Shown: piece after piece, positions 54,061-62,358 of the stretch
How positions within the stretch are numbered: position 1 is the stretch's first letter
How the letters are laid out: each line of letters opens with the position of its first letter
NCBI RefSeq assembly: GCF_014698965.1
Contig: NZ_JACXAE010000109.1
Span: 1-64,000, forward strand
Direction: 5' to 3'
From: Iningainema tapete BLCC-T55
GTDB lineage: Bacteria; Cyanobacteriota; Cyanobacteriia; Cyanobacteriales; Nostocaceae
DNA: 64,000 bases
Notes under the pieces: generated by a model
The model's input: only the letters and a program-made list of their open reading frames with translations
Told to the model about the DNA's origin: nothing
Database searches by the model: none
Translations under genes and position numbers: made by a program

Positions 54061-56178
54061 ATGGCAACCCCAATTGTGAGGAGAACTAGTAGTAATCAAT
54101 CGCATCGCACGCAAAAACCAGAATCCAGCTTGCTGCCCTTAACCTATAGAAGGATTGCCGCATGGGCAGCGGAAATCACACTCGTTGTTACTAGTGGGTT
54201 AGTGCCTTATGGTATTGGTGTGTATGCAAATTCTAGCAACATCAACAGAGTGCCACTAAATCCGGTGCTAGTAGTCACAGAAAGAGCGATCGCACGCCCT
54301 TTAGCTCTACCTGTGAGTTACGGCATTCGTAATGTAGCATGGCCCACGAATTTCTTATGGACAATAGCTTTATTAGCACCTCTAACATTATCAGGTTGGC
54401 AAATATACGAACTTGCAAAAACAGGTAGTACCATTCCTAAACGTTGGTTTGGTGTTAAAGTTGTCAACAGTAGCGGTGCGCCACCAGGATTAAAAGCAGT
54501 ATTGCTACGAGAAGTAATTGGTAGATGGACTGTCACCGGTTCGGTTGCTTACATCATATGGAGTAACAGCTTCGCTTTTCCAGATTTAGCTAGTCTTAGC
54601 GCCTTGACTAGTTTGCTGATGCTGGCAGAAGGATTAGGTTTTTCCGGGCAACAAGGGCGTCGTGCATTACATGATCGAATAGCAGGTACTTATACAGTGG
54701 ATGCTAATACACCCTTCCCTGTTCACGACCGTGTTCGTCATGGACAATGGACAGAAGGAATGGAAGAAGAAGCGATCGCATCAGTTGTCATGACACCAAG
54801 CCAAGAGCCTAACCTTTGGTTGCGGATGCGACAGCAAAATCCAAGTTTGACTCTTCTCGGAGTAGCTCTCGTCAGCATGACTGCTGTATTGGCAACTTTA
54901 ATCGGTACTCAAATATTTATTCACAATCAGCAAAACCAAAGAGAAACACAACAGCGGAACAGCCAACAGTTTCTCACACTCTTCAAACAATTAAATCCTC
55001 AATCTGGTGCATCTACCCAAGAGCGGCGTAATGCAATTCTCGCAATGGGAACACTCAAAGATCCGCAAGCGACTCAATATCTCGTCGATTTACTTTCCCT
55101 AGAAACAGATCCTACTCTACTGAATACAATTGAGCAAGCTTTGGTAAACGTAGGACTTGACGCTATCCCTAATTTAAAACAGAAAAATCAATTTATTACT
55201 AGCAAAGTAGACACCAACAATAACGAAGAAAAGCAAAAACAACTACTTCATAACCAACAAGCAATCAACAAAATTCTAGCTGTATATAGCGGTAAAACCA
55301 ATGACATTGATTTGAGCCGTGTTCAATTAAGTCAAACTGGAACAGATGCAAACTCATTTAACTTGGTACTAGACAAAGCTGATTTATGGGGCATCAATTT
55401 TAAATCAGCAAATCTCAACCAAGCTAGTTTTAAAGGTAGCCGCTTTCGCGGACCAGGACAAGACGATCGCCTGGATACCTACGATGATTGGATTGCCGAT
55501 TTGAGCCAAGCTCAGATGAAACGAGCCAATCTGAGCGAAGCTAACCTGAGTCGAGTTTTGATGAACCGCACTGATTTGAGCCGTGCCACACTCAACAAAG
55601 CTAACCTCTCCTATGCGCGTCTAATTGGTGCTAACTTAAGTAGCGCTCAGCTAACAGGAGCCGATTTGCGTGGAGCAGTTTTAGAAAATGCTAGTTTGAC
55701 TGGAGCGAATTTAGGCGAAGCGAAATTGAATGAAGCCGAATTGTATGCGGCTCGTTTAAGTCGCGTTATTGCTGTAGGTACACAATTATCATACGCTAAT
55801 TTAACCAAAACAGATTGGCAAGCAGCAGACCTATCTGGCTCATATTTGGATCACGCCAATCTCACTGATGCGAACCTGAGCGCCACTCGTCTGACTGGTG
55901 CTATTTTACGCTCTGCCAATCTGGAGAACGCTAACTTACGCAATACTGACTTGAGTTTAGCAGATTTACGAGGGGCAAACTTGACAGGTGCTGATTTTCA
56001 GGGCGCAATTCTCACTCCTGATAAACAAGATGCCACAGATCAATTTGTGCAAACACCCGCTATAGGCATACAATCGGCTGTAATCAAAGATGTTGATTTT
56101 AGTCAAGTAAAAAATTTAGATCCCAAGCAATTAGCGTATATTTGTACTCAAGGAGGCATTCATCCTCGTTGTCCATAA
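54061..56178 (+). CDS. RDD-domain membrane protein with C-terminal pentapeptide repeats
   Basis: A 705-residue protein in several parts. Residues ~25-225 contain an RDD membrane domain (RRIAAWAAEITLVV, PKRWFGVKVV, RRALHDRIAGTYTV) with about four helices. A fifth helix lies at ~265-285. Residues ~300-400 are soluble helices with a short HEAT-like stretch (RRNAILAMGTLKDPQATQYLVDLL). From ~415 to 685 come over twenty pentapeptide units A(D/N)LxxA (LSEANLSRVLMNRTDLSRAT...), which fold as a right-handed beta-helix. RDD proteins include ion antiporters; the combination with pentapeptides suggests a membrane-anchored scaffold. It ends in ICTQGGIHPRC. Confidence 0.85.
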   Translation: MATPIVRRTSSNQSHRTQKPESSLLPLTYRRIAAWAAEITLVVTSGLVPYGIGVYANSSNINRVPLNPVLVVTERAIARPLALPVSYGIRNVAWPTNFLWTIALLAPLTLSGWQIYELAKTGSTIPKRWFGVKVVNSSGAPPGLKAVLLREVIGRWTVTGSVAYIIWSNSFAFPDLASLSALTSLLMLAEGLGFSGQQGRRALHDRIAGTYTVDANTPFPVHDRVRHGQWTEGMEEEAIASVVMTPSQEPNLWLRMRQQNPSLTLLGVALVSMTAVLATLIGTQIFIHNQQNQRETQQRNSQQFLTLFKQLNPQSGASTQERRNAILAMGTLKDPQATQYLVDLLSLETDPTLLNTIEQALVNVGLDAIPNLKQKNQFITSKVDTNNNEEKQKQLLHNQQAINKILAVYSGKTNDIDLSRVQLSQTGTDANSFNLVLDKADLWGINFKSANLNQASFKGSRFRGPGQDDRLDTYDDWIADLSQAQMKRANLSEANLSRVLMNRTDLSRATLNKANLSYARLIGANLSSAQLTGADLRGAVLENASLTGANLGEAKLNEAELYAARLSRVIAVGTQLSYANLTKTDWQAADLSGSYLDHANLTDANLSATRLTGAILRSANLENANLRNTDLSLADLRGANLTGADFQGAILTPDKQDATDQFVQTPAIGIQSAVIKDVDFSQVKNLDPKQLAYICTQGGIHPRCP

Positions 56179-56182
56179 TGAT

Positions 56183-56250
56183 GGTTAATAGTTAATTGTT
56201 AATAGTTAATGGTACTATTTAACAATTAGCTATTAACAATTAACAACTAA
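56183..56250. repeat. TTAATAGTTAA-type low-complexity palindromic spacer
   Basis: Repeated GTTAATTGTTAATAGTTAA units on one side face AACAATTAGCTATTAACAA on the other. It fills the gap between the RDD gene and the outer-membrane-like gene. Confidence 0.75.
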
Positions 56251-56274
56251 CAAAATTGTGTGGGGATCACCTTA

Positions 56275-56769
56275 ATGAAGCGTCTTAAGTATTTGTTGTC
56301 GGTTTTTTTAGCTAGTTCTCTTTTGAGTTTTGCTCAATTCATTAAACCAGCACAAGCTCAAGTAGCATATGGTAGCTATGTTGGTATCGGTCCATCGGTA
56401 GGTCTTACAGATGAAGTTCAAGTTGGAGGGGTAATTGCTGGACGTTACAAATTGTTGGAAGTACCAATTTCATTCCGTGCGCAAGCTTTCATCGGCAGAA
56501 ATGTAGCACTTGTGCCTAGTGTTTCCTACGATTTCCCTCTCAACTGGCAAACAGATGCTTACTTAGGCGCTGGATTGGTGTTAGCTGGTGGTGATACACC
56601 TTCCCCTGTAGGTAATAAAATTAGCTTTGCTTTACAACCAGGAATTGATTACGTAATTCCAAATAGCAACACTGTGATTTTTGGTAACGCCATTATTGCC
56701 TTTGATGCCTACCGCGATAGTGGTGGTACAGCTTTCTCTTTACAGGGTGGCGTTGGGTTGAGATTTTAG
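56275..56769 (+). CDS. outer-membrane beta-barrel-like protein, unknown function
   Basis: A 164-residue protein with a Sec signal (YLLSVFLASSLLSFAQFIK, cleavage near AQA). The mature part alternates polar and hydrophobic residues in short strands (YKLLEVPISFRAQAFIG, VALVPSVSYDFPL, ISFALQPGIDYVI) and ends in GGVGLRF with a terminal phenylalanine, the signature of outer-membrane barrels. Start ATG 56275 is chosen; a GTG at 56260 lacks a signal-like lead. It lies seven bases before the CIA30-like gene, so they are probably co-transcribed. Confidence 0.75.
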   Translation: MKRLKYLLSVFLASSLLSFAQFIKPAQAQVAYGSYVGIGPSVGLTDEVQVGGVIAGRYKLLEVPISFRAQAFIGRNVALVPSVSYDFPLNWQTDAYLGAGLVLAGGDTPSPVGNKISFALQPGIDYVIPNSNTVIFGNAIIAFDAYRDSGGTAFSLQGGVGLRF

Positions 56770-56775
56770 TTAGAT

Positions 56776-57411
56776 ATGAGAAAAAATATAGTTGTAGCCT
56801 TATTCCTTCTTTCTTTGATGAACTCAAATTTTGCCAGCGCACAACCCAGCAGTTCTGAAGATCCCACAGCAATTTCAACGGTGGAGGCTGATTGGGTAGT
56901 CAAAACTGATAAAACAGAAAGACCACAAGTTGGGAGCAGCGAAGCAACACTGCGCAAGTCCGATCAAGAATTGCAATTTCAAGGCGAACTTGCGGCAATT
57001 GAGGGGAACGGTGGACTGGTTGGATTTGCGTTTGTTGAGACTCCTTTATCCTTAGATTTAAGCGAGTACAAGTACATAGAATTTTATGCCCGCTCCAACG
57101 ATCCCACAGTTGTTTATACCTTATCACTGAAAGACGACCAAGCAATTCAAGATGCTGGTACTCTCACGTTTGAGCAAGAATTTGTAGTTGGAACAGAGTG
57201 GACAAAGGTGAAACTTCCTTTAAGTCACTTTAGACCAAAGATTCGTGGTAGAGTTTTTGACAACTTTCAATTACGTTTAGAACAAGTGCGATCGCTGTCT
57301 TTTCAAATCAATCGTAGCAATCAAGCAGCTGATTCACCAATTCCACTACATTTTACACTAGACATAGGTAAAAAGATATACGTTACCAACCAAGAGCTAA
57401 CCCCCGGCTAA
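56776..57411 (+). CDS. CIA30-like secreted protein
   Basis: A 211-residue protein with a Sec signal (NIVVALFLLSLMNSNFASA, cleavage near AQP). The mature part matches the CIA30 (complex I intermediate-associated protein 30)-type jelly roll: GSSEATLRKSDQELQFQGEL, LDLSEYKYIEFYARSND, TEWTKVKLPLSHFRPKIRGR and SLSFQINRS. Bacterial CIA30-like proteins resemble carbohydrate-binding folds and have no proven link with complex I. The last residues (LTPG) and stop come from the repeat at 57397-57456, shared with the convergent LLM gene. Co-transcribed with the preceding barrel-like gene. Confidence 0.7.
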   Translation: MRKNIVVALFLLSLMNSNFASAQPSSSEDPTAISTVEADWVVKTDKTERPQVGSSEATLRKSDQELQFQGELAAIEGNGGLVGFAFVETPLSLDLSEYKYIEFYARSNDPTVVYTLSLKDDQAIQDAGTLTFEQEFVVGTEWTKVKLPLSHFRPKIRGRVFDNFQLRLEQVRSLSFQINRSNQAADSPIPLHFTLDIGKKIYVTNQELTPG

Positions 57412-57456
57412 CGCCGTCCCCCCTTTATAAGGGGGGACTACAGGGGGGTGCATCCG
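57397..57456. repeat. inverted repeat supplying 3' ends of two convergent genes
   Basis: Contains GTCCCCCCTTTATAAGGGGGGAC, a strong hairpin, flanked by CCCCCGGCTAACGCC and CAGGGGGGTGCATCC. On the minus strand it encodes the last ~17 residues of the LLM protein; on the plus strand it gives the last residues and stop of the CIA30 gene. I recall similar elements as common dispersed repeats in cyanobacteria. Confidence 0.85.
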
Positions 57457-58566
57457 ATTGTGCACCACTGATAATTTAACAGTGGGTAGGTGGGGCAAAA
57501 CGTGCTTGGCAAAAAGTTGACATTCTTCAATCAAAGGATAACCTGACAAAATGAACGCTCGGATACCCATATCCATATAACGATTCATCTTAGAAAGAAT
57601 TTGCTCTGGCGTACCAACCAAAGCTGCTCCACAACCTGATCTTGCTCTTCCAATCCCACCCCACAATAATGGTTCTAGGTAATCATCTGTCGATTTAGCG
57701 CGGAACTCATCCTGCCGCAAAACACCTAGTGATTTGTTGTCTTGTGTGAGATTTTTGAGGTTGAAGCCGTTAGGATCAAATTTTGACATAATTTTTTGTG
57801 CGTAGGCACGAGCTTCTTGTTCTGTTTCGCGCACAATCACATGCACACGAAAGCCAAAATCGATCAAACGACCATATTTAGCAGCGCGATCGCTCATCTG
57901 TTGCATTGTGGCATAAATACTTTCTTCTGGTTCAGGCCACATCAAAAACACATCGCAGTATTTAGCACATACTTCTTTCGATCCTTCCGAAATACCACCA
58001 AAGTATAGTAATGGTCCACCATTTTGCTGATATGGTTTTACTGGCTCAGTACTTTTAAGTTTTACTTGATAAATTTCGCCTTGAAAATCAATACTTTCCT
58101 GCGACCAAGCTTGTTTTAAAATTTCAATAGTTTCTGAGCATCTTTTGTAACGCCGTTCGGGACTTTCTTCCACACCAGGCAGGTTGGAATTAATGATATT
58201 AATTGTCAATCTACCTTGGAGAATATGGTCAAGAGTAGCAATGTGACGTGCTAGCATAGTTGGGAAAATTTCGCCTGTGCGCAAAGCTGCTAGCATATTA
58301 ATAGTTGATGTCTGCGGCCCCATCGCCCCAACAAAGGGAATTACTTCTTGCCCAGGCAGATATGAAGTCGGTAGCAGTATATTGTCAAAACCCATTCGCT
58401 CAGCAGTTAGCATGATGTCACGGCAATGAGCGTAGCTACTTTTGCGATCACTATCCAATACACCTAAATACTGTGTATCACCCCCACAAAGATCATCAAA
58501 CCAAGCAATTTCAGCTAGGCGTTCGGGTGTTCGGATGGCAACAGATTTGACAGGTTCAGTGAGCAT
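57397..58566 (-). CDS. LLM class flavin-dependent monooxygenase (SsuD-like)
   Basis: A 389-residue luciferase-like monooxygenase; the family uses reduced FMN and oxygen to oxidise substrates such as alkanesulfonates. Family segments include AERMGFDNILLPTSYLPGQE, RTGEIFPTMLARHIATLDHI, GRLTINIINSNLPG and PLLYFGGISEGSKEV. The C-terminal ~17 residues (HPPVVPPYKGG and onward) are encoded by a dispersed repeat and are unlikely to be functional. The gene starts 29 bases after the AsnB-like gene on the same strand, so the two are very likely co-transcribed, which suggests a biosynthetic rather than a plain sulfur-scavenging role. No ABC sulfonate transporter is near. Confidence 0.85.
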   Translation of the reverse strand: MLTEPVKSVAIRTPERLAEIAWFDDLCGGDTQYLGVLDSDRKSSYAHCRDIMLTAERMGFDNILLPTSYLPGQEVIPFVGAMGPQTSTINMLAALRTGEIFPTMLARHIATLDHILQGRLTINIINSNLPGVEESPERRYKRCSETIEILKQAWSQESIDFQGEIYQVKLKSTEPVKPYQQNGGPLLYFGGISEGSKEVCAKYCDVFLMWPEPEESIYATMQQMSDRAAKYGRLIDFGFRVHVIVRETEQEARAYAQKIMSKFDPNGFNLKNLTQDNKSLGVLRQDEFRAKSTDDYLEPLLWGGIGRARSGCGAALVGTPEQILSKMNRYMDMGIRAFILSGYPLIEECQLFAKHVLPHLPTVKLSVVHNRMHPPVVPPYKGGTALAGG

Positions 58567-58595
58567 ATTGCGTAAGTTAATGCAGTTTCTGCATT

Positions 58596-60338
58596 TTAAA
58601 CGCTTTTATTCACCTGCAACCAAATTTCTAAACTTACCAAAAGCCAAAGTTTAACACCGTAGCGATTCCAGGTATCACCTTTATAGTCTAACCAGTTGCG
58701 GATGATTGATTGGTTGAGGTAAGGAGCAGTTGCCGCTTTGGGGTTTAGGAGTAATTTTCTGGCTTCTCGCTGCCAATACTTACGAAATCCCAATTGTACA
58801 GGAACCATCATACCGCTTTTAGGACGATGAATAATTTCAGAAGGTAACAGATCGGCAACGGCTTGTTTGAGAACTGCTTTTTCTACCACTCCAGAAAGTT
58901 TGTACTCTGGCGGTATTTGCATACTTAAGTCTACTACTCTTTGGTCGAATAAAGGTGAGAGTCCGTGTAACCTTGCGGCTTGAGTCAAGTTATTGACTTT
59001 GGTGAGGATGTGGTCTGCTCCTTTATACTTAATATTCAGTGCCATTAATCGATTCAGGTAATTGGCATTACTGTTCAAATCAGCCCAAAAAACTGATGGT
59101 TCTTTTTCTACAGCTGTCCAAACTTCTTTTGTCAGCAGTTGGGGTAAATCTGTAGCACATTTTTGAAAGGCAATTAGATAGGCTTGCAGTGAATCTTGAT
59201 TGATAACTGAGTTATTATAAAGGTTATTGATCAGCATTGGTTGATTTTTTGGTCCACCAAAGCAAGGATCTCCTCCTTCGCCATTAAGTACAACTTGTAC
59301 AGACTCTTGGGCAAGTTTTGCTAATAGCAGGTTTGGCACTGTGAGAGGATCACCAATGGGATCGTCTAGATATGCCATAGTTTCTGGTAAGTTTTCCCAC
59401 ATCTGCTGGAAAGTAATTTCGAGAATGTGATGCTGGGTGTGGCAATGTTGAGCAACCAGGCTGGAAAATTCTAACTCGTTGGGACATTCTGAGCCAAAAT
59501 GAATTGAGTAGGTGTGGACTTTTGCTTTTTGTGCCGCTATGGCTGTGACGCTGCTGGAATCTAAACCACCGGAAAGAAAAACGCCTACAGCTTGATTTGG
59601 TGGTAAGTATTCGTGTACAACTTGATGTAGGAGGGTACGTAAGCGATCGCTATGCCACTCTAAAGGTTCATCTGCGCCAATAATTTGTTCTTGAAGCTGC
59701 CAGTATGTATGAACTGTTTGGTGCGGAAATTGTCTCACAGTTCCAGGACGAATTTCTCGCACCTGCTTCCACAGTGTTTGTTCACCAGGTACAAAAGCGC
59801 AACAAAGGTAATCTCGTAAAGCAACTTTATCCAACTCGGCTGAACGATAGGGTGTGAGTGAACGCAGGGCAGACGCAATCCAACGGGTGGGACCAGTGGT
59901 AGTGTAATATAGAGTACTAGCACCCACGCGATCGCGTCCTAGCCATAATACCTGTCTTTGCCGATCCCAAACTACCAGCCCAAACATCCCCACCAGTTTT
60001 CTCAGAGATTCACAACCTAATTGTTGCCAAATTTGTGCAATAACTTGGCAATCAGTACCCATCCACTCAGAAGGGTTTATTCCCAATTGTTGTAGCAACT
60101 CTGCTCGATTACTTAACCACACATCACCAATCAAAACAAATTGCTCGTTAGGACTAATTGCAAATTGCTCTGCCGGATGATGATAAGAGGTATCAGGTAT
60201 AACAACGGCAAACTGCTCATCTCGCCACGCGACATTCTCTGTGATGAAATCTACTTTTCCCCATGCTACACACCAAGTAGAGGAAACTTTAGTAGAAGAG
60301 ATAGTGTATTTATTTAATTTATGATGATTAAATAGCAC
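58596..60338 (-). CDS. AsnB-like amide ligase lacking the N-terminal nucleophile cysteine
   Basis: A 580-residue protein of the asparagine synthetase B superfamily. The C-terminal adenylating domain has the PP-loop FLSGGLDSSSV (255-265) and the conserved NGEGGDPCFGG and RPKSGMMVP parts. The N-terminal ~200 residues keep the Ntn-hydrolase shape (QFVLIGDVWLSNRAELLQQL, LVVWDRQRQVLWLGRDRVG) but begin MLFNHHK, without the Met-Cys-Gly start that gives glutaminase activity. Such Cys-less homologues (beta-lactam synthetase, lasso cyclase) ligate other amines. The start is GTG 60338. It forms an operon with the LLM monooxygenase. No precursor peptide gene was recognised. Confidence 0.85.
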   Translation of the reverse strand: MLFNHHKLNKYTISSTKVSSTWCVAWGKVDFITENVAWRDEQFAVVIPDTSYHHPAEQFAISPNEQFVLIGDVWLSNRAELLQQLGINPSEWMGTDCQVIAQIWQQLGCESLRKLVGMFGLVVWDRQRQVLWLGRDRVGASTLYYTTTGPTRWIASALRSLTPYRSAELDKVALRDYLCCAFVPGEQTLWKQVREIRPGTVRQFPHQTVHTYWQLQEQIIGADEPLEWHSDRLRTLLHQVVHEYLPPNQAVGVFLSGGLDSSSVTAIAAQKAKVHTYSIHFGSECPNELEFSSLVAQHCHTQHHILEITFQQMWENLPETMAYLDDPIGDPLTVPNLLLAKLAQESVQVVLNGEGGDPCFGGPKNQPMLINNLYNNSVINQDSLQAYLIAFQKCATDLPQLLTKEVWTAVEKEPSVFWADLNSNANYLNRLMALNIKYKGADHILTKVNNLTQAARLHGLSPLFDQRVVDLSMQIPPEYKLSGVVEKAVLKQAVADLLPSEIIHRPKSGMMVPVQLGFRKYWQREARKLLLNPKAATAPYLNQSIIRNWLDYKGDTWNRYGVKLWLLVSLEIWLQVNKSV

Positions 60339-60360
60339 AGTTTATATCTTTGTTTTACTC

Positions 60361-60462
60361 ATGAACGATACTGGTAGCGCTCAAGAATGGTTCACTGTAA
60401 TATTATATGTAGGATTTTCTGTTTTCATTATGTGGTGCGTGTTTTCTTCACAGAAAAAGTAG
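60361..60462 (+). CDS. candidate 33-residue single-helix membrane peptide
   Basis: ATG 60361 opens a 33-codon frame with a polar start (MNDTGSAQEW), one hydrophobic helix (FTVILYVGFSVFIMWCVF) and a basic end (SSQKK). The pattern suits a small membrane protein, but no Shine-Dalgarno sequence is clear and it could be chance. It lies between two minus-strand genes. Confidence 0.3.
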   Translation: MNDTGSAQEWFTVILYVGFSVFIMWCVFSSQKK

Positions 60463-60468
60463 TATTCT

Positions 60469-60840
60469 TTATGCAGATTTTTTGAAAAAACTACAGATTA
60501 ACTTTCCTGCGTCATTTTGCCCAAATGGTACAACAGTCCCATCCTGCTCAATTTTAACTTGAGTACGACACTTGTATACTTTGACAGGACTTTTTACTCC
60601 ATCTACACTAACTGCTGCTCTATATTCCCAGTAATTTTTAGCACTTCTATCAATACTGATAATGCAGATCTGATGACCTTGATAATTGCGACAAGTAGAT
60701 GCAAGCGCAGGAAGTACTAGGAATGATAGTGTTAAAAATAAAATAAGAGCAATAAATTTGAACTGAAAAGAATGAAAGCTAAAGCTTTGCTTTGAAATAT
60801 TTGGTATAAAAATTGAATCTAGCATCTCAACTTTGCTCAT
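60469..60840 (-). CDS. small secreted protein of unknown function
   Basis: A protein of 123 residues from ATG 60840, or 118 from ATG 60825, which sits one base after the hicA stop (TGA-G-ATG). A hydrophobic signal (FIALILFLTLSFLVLPALA) ends near AST. The mature part is ~75 residues with four cysteines (TCRN, QICI, KCRT, LICS), suggesting disulfides and export. The family is not recognised. It directly follows hicBA, overlapping hicA by 14 bases if the first ATG is used, so it is in the same transcript. Confidence 0.6.
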   Translation of the reverse strand: MSKVEMLDSIFIPNISKQSFSFHSFQFKFIALILFLTLSFLVLPALASTCRNYQGHQICIISIDRSAKNYWEYRAAVSVDGVKSPVKVYKCRTQVKIEQDGTVVPFGQNDAGKLICSFFKKSA

Positions 60841-61066
60841 AAGCTGACAAAAACTCCTGTCTTGAAATACCTGCTTGAGTACAAATGGATCTTAGTGTCG
60901 AGCCTTTAATTTGGGAGTGGTTAGGCATAGTTAATGGGGTATTTGTCCCGTCTTCGTTTTCTCTAACCATAACAATATGCTCTCGCTCCCTCACAATAGT
61001 AAATCCAAGCAATTCCAATGTTGTGATTACTTTGGCTTTTGGTGCGTCTACAGGAAATTTAGCCAT
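60827..61066 (-). CDS. hicA: HicA-type mRNA interferase toxin
   Basis: A 79-residue HicA toxin, a small dsRBD-fold RNase that cleaves mRNA without ribosomes when not bound by HicB. The pattern GFTIVREREHIVMVR, then the catalytic histidine segment MPNHSQIKGSTLRSICTQAG and ISRQEFLSAY is typical. ATG 61066 overlaps the hicB stop (TGATG), which couples translation. The hicB-hicA order (antitoxin first) is also seen in other systems. A small secreted protein gene follows in the same unit. Confidence 0.92.
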   Translation of the reverse strand: MAKFPVDAPKAKVITTLELLGFTIVREREHIVMVRENEDGTNTPLTMPNHSQIKGSTLRSICTQAGISRQEFLSAYEQS

Positions 61067-61290
61067 CAAATACCAACCTCAGCTTCTGCAACAAAAGCTT
61101 CTAGCACTGGTGATTCCTCTTCTAGAACTTCTTGACCAAAAATCTCAATATGGCAGCGGATAGCTGATTTAACATCAGATAGTGCTTCTTCATAAGTGTC
61201 GCCTTCACCAACGACAACCCCCTTAATACCCAAGGGATAGGCTACGTAACCGTCTTGATGTTTTTCAACAACAATTTTGATTGCTCTCAT
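61066..61290 (-). CDS. hicB: HicB-type antitoxin
   Basis: A 74-residue HicB antitoxin with only the partial RNase H-like domain: IKIVVEKHQDGYVAYPLGI, then GVVVGEGDTYEEALSDVKSAI. It lacks the C-terminal DNA-binding ribbon-helix-helix or HTH that longer HicB proteins carry, so autoregulation by DNA binding is unlikely. It neutralises HicA, whose start codon overlaps its stop. The spacer upstream (61291-61437) contains a HIP1 site and probably the operon promoter. Confidence 0.92.
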   Translation of the reverse strand: MRAIKIVVEKHQDGYVAYPLGIKGVVVGEGDTYEEALSDVKSAIRCHIEIFGQEVLEEESPVLEAFVAEAEVGI

Positions 61291-61437
61291 TGATTTTGTC
61301 TGTCCACTATACCTACTATTTTCTTTTATCGCTTATCAGTTTGAAATTAGCTGTTTGAGCGATCGCACTTAACAATTATCCATAATTAGTGATAAATTTT
61401 TACTGTTCCACTGCTTATGGCTATAGTTTAGGTATAT

Positions 61438-62358
61438 ATGAAAGTGTCTACCATTGTGTTAACTCTGGTCTTTTTAGGATCAGTATTGGCTACCATTGGA
61501 CAAAGTCAAGTCATTCCAGGACAACTTGTCATTTCTTCATCAGATGAGCGTTCGTTCGTACCTGAACCAGCCACTAATACCAATGTCATGATTAGTTACC
61601 CCTTTGGCGATCCAGGTGGTGCTACCAGCATTCGATTTGAGAAGAACAAGATTGTTGACAATAACGAATATCCTCCTAATAGTAAAACAGTGTATGGCGA
61701 CAGATCTGTTTACGGTGATACTTATCAAGAACGCGATCGCGACTTAGGGCAAACATTTGTCACTAATGCGCAAGGTTTTACAGCCGATGCTATTTACTTA
61801 CGTGTAGGACCAAATGAAGTTAAACGAAATACTCCTGGTGCGAGGGTAGCTATCCAATTTTTTAAAGTAACAGGTCAACCACGTTTAAATGAACGCGGTA
61901 CTCCTGGTTTTGTTGGTCAGTTTAATCGTCAGACATCTCCGGAACTTGATGATTATCTTGAAGGAGAATCGTATACGTCTATTTATTATGCGATTGGTCA
62001 ACTACCCAATAACCTCAAGAAAAACCAATACATGAAATGGAGCCTGAAAGGCAAATCATTAAAGTTAGAACCCCATACCCATTACGCCTTTATGATTATG
62101 TTTCTTGATAGAGAGGAAGAAAGAACACTCTCGCTGTATAATAATTACTACGGTAGCTACCGCCCACATGCGGAAAACCCGTATATAGGTCATAGCATTC
62201 GTCGTGAAGGTAAACCCGACTTTCCCGATCAATGGCAAGAACGACTCACTCAAGAGCCTGGAACTGTGGGTTTTCCAGATGTATGCACTTTTCGCGATTT
62301 GTTTTTTGTGATTACGGGTGTACCCATAGCAAATTTACAATCATCAATCACCCGATAG
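61438..62358 (+). CDS. secreted protein of unknown function
   Basis: A 306-residue protein with a Sec-type signal (TIVLTLVFLGSVLATIGQS). The mature part is rich in short beta-type segments and aromatic residues (SYTSIYYAIGQL, TLSLYNNYYGSYRPHAENPY), with GQTFVTNAQGFTADAIYLRVG and YMKWSLKGKSLKLEPHTHYA, resembling a carbohydrate-binding-type jelly roll, though the family is not recognised. Its last 15 bases overlap the 3' end of the convergent TonB-like gene. Function unknown. Confidence 0.65.
   Translation: MKVSTIVLTLVFLGSVLATIGQSQVIPGQLVISSSDERSFVPEPATNTNVMISYPFGDPGGATSIRFEKNKIVDNNEYPPNSKTVYGDRSVYGDTYQERDRDLGQTFVTNAQGFTADAIYLRVGPNEVKRNTPGARVAIQFFKVTGQPRLNERGTPGFVGQFNRQTSPELDDYLEGESYTSIYYAIGQLPNNLKKNQYMKWSLKGKSLKLEPHTHYAFMIMFLDREEERTLSLYNNYYGSYRPHAENPYIGHSIRREGKPDFPDQWQERLTQEPGTVGFPDVCTFRDLFFVITGVPIANLQSSITR

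Noticed and set aside
58596-61069. Lasso-peptide cluster
   Set aside because: The AsnB homologue is Cys-less, but no leader peptidase, RRE protein or precursor-like peptide with a Gly-start core is present.
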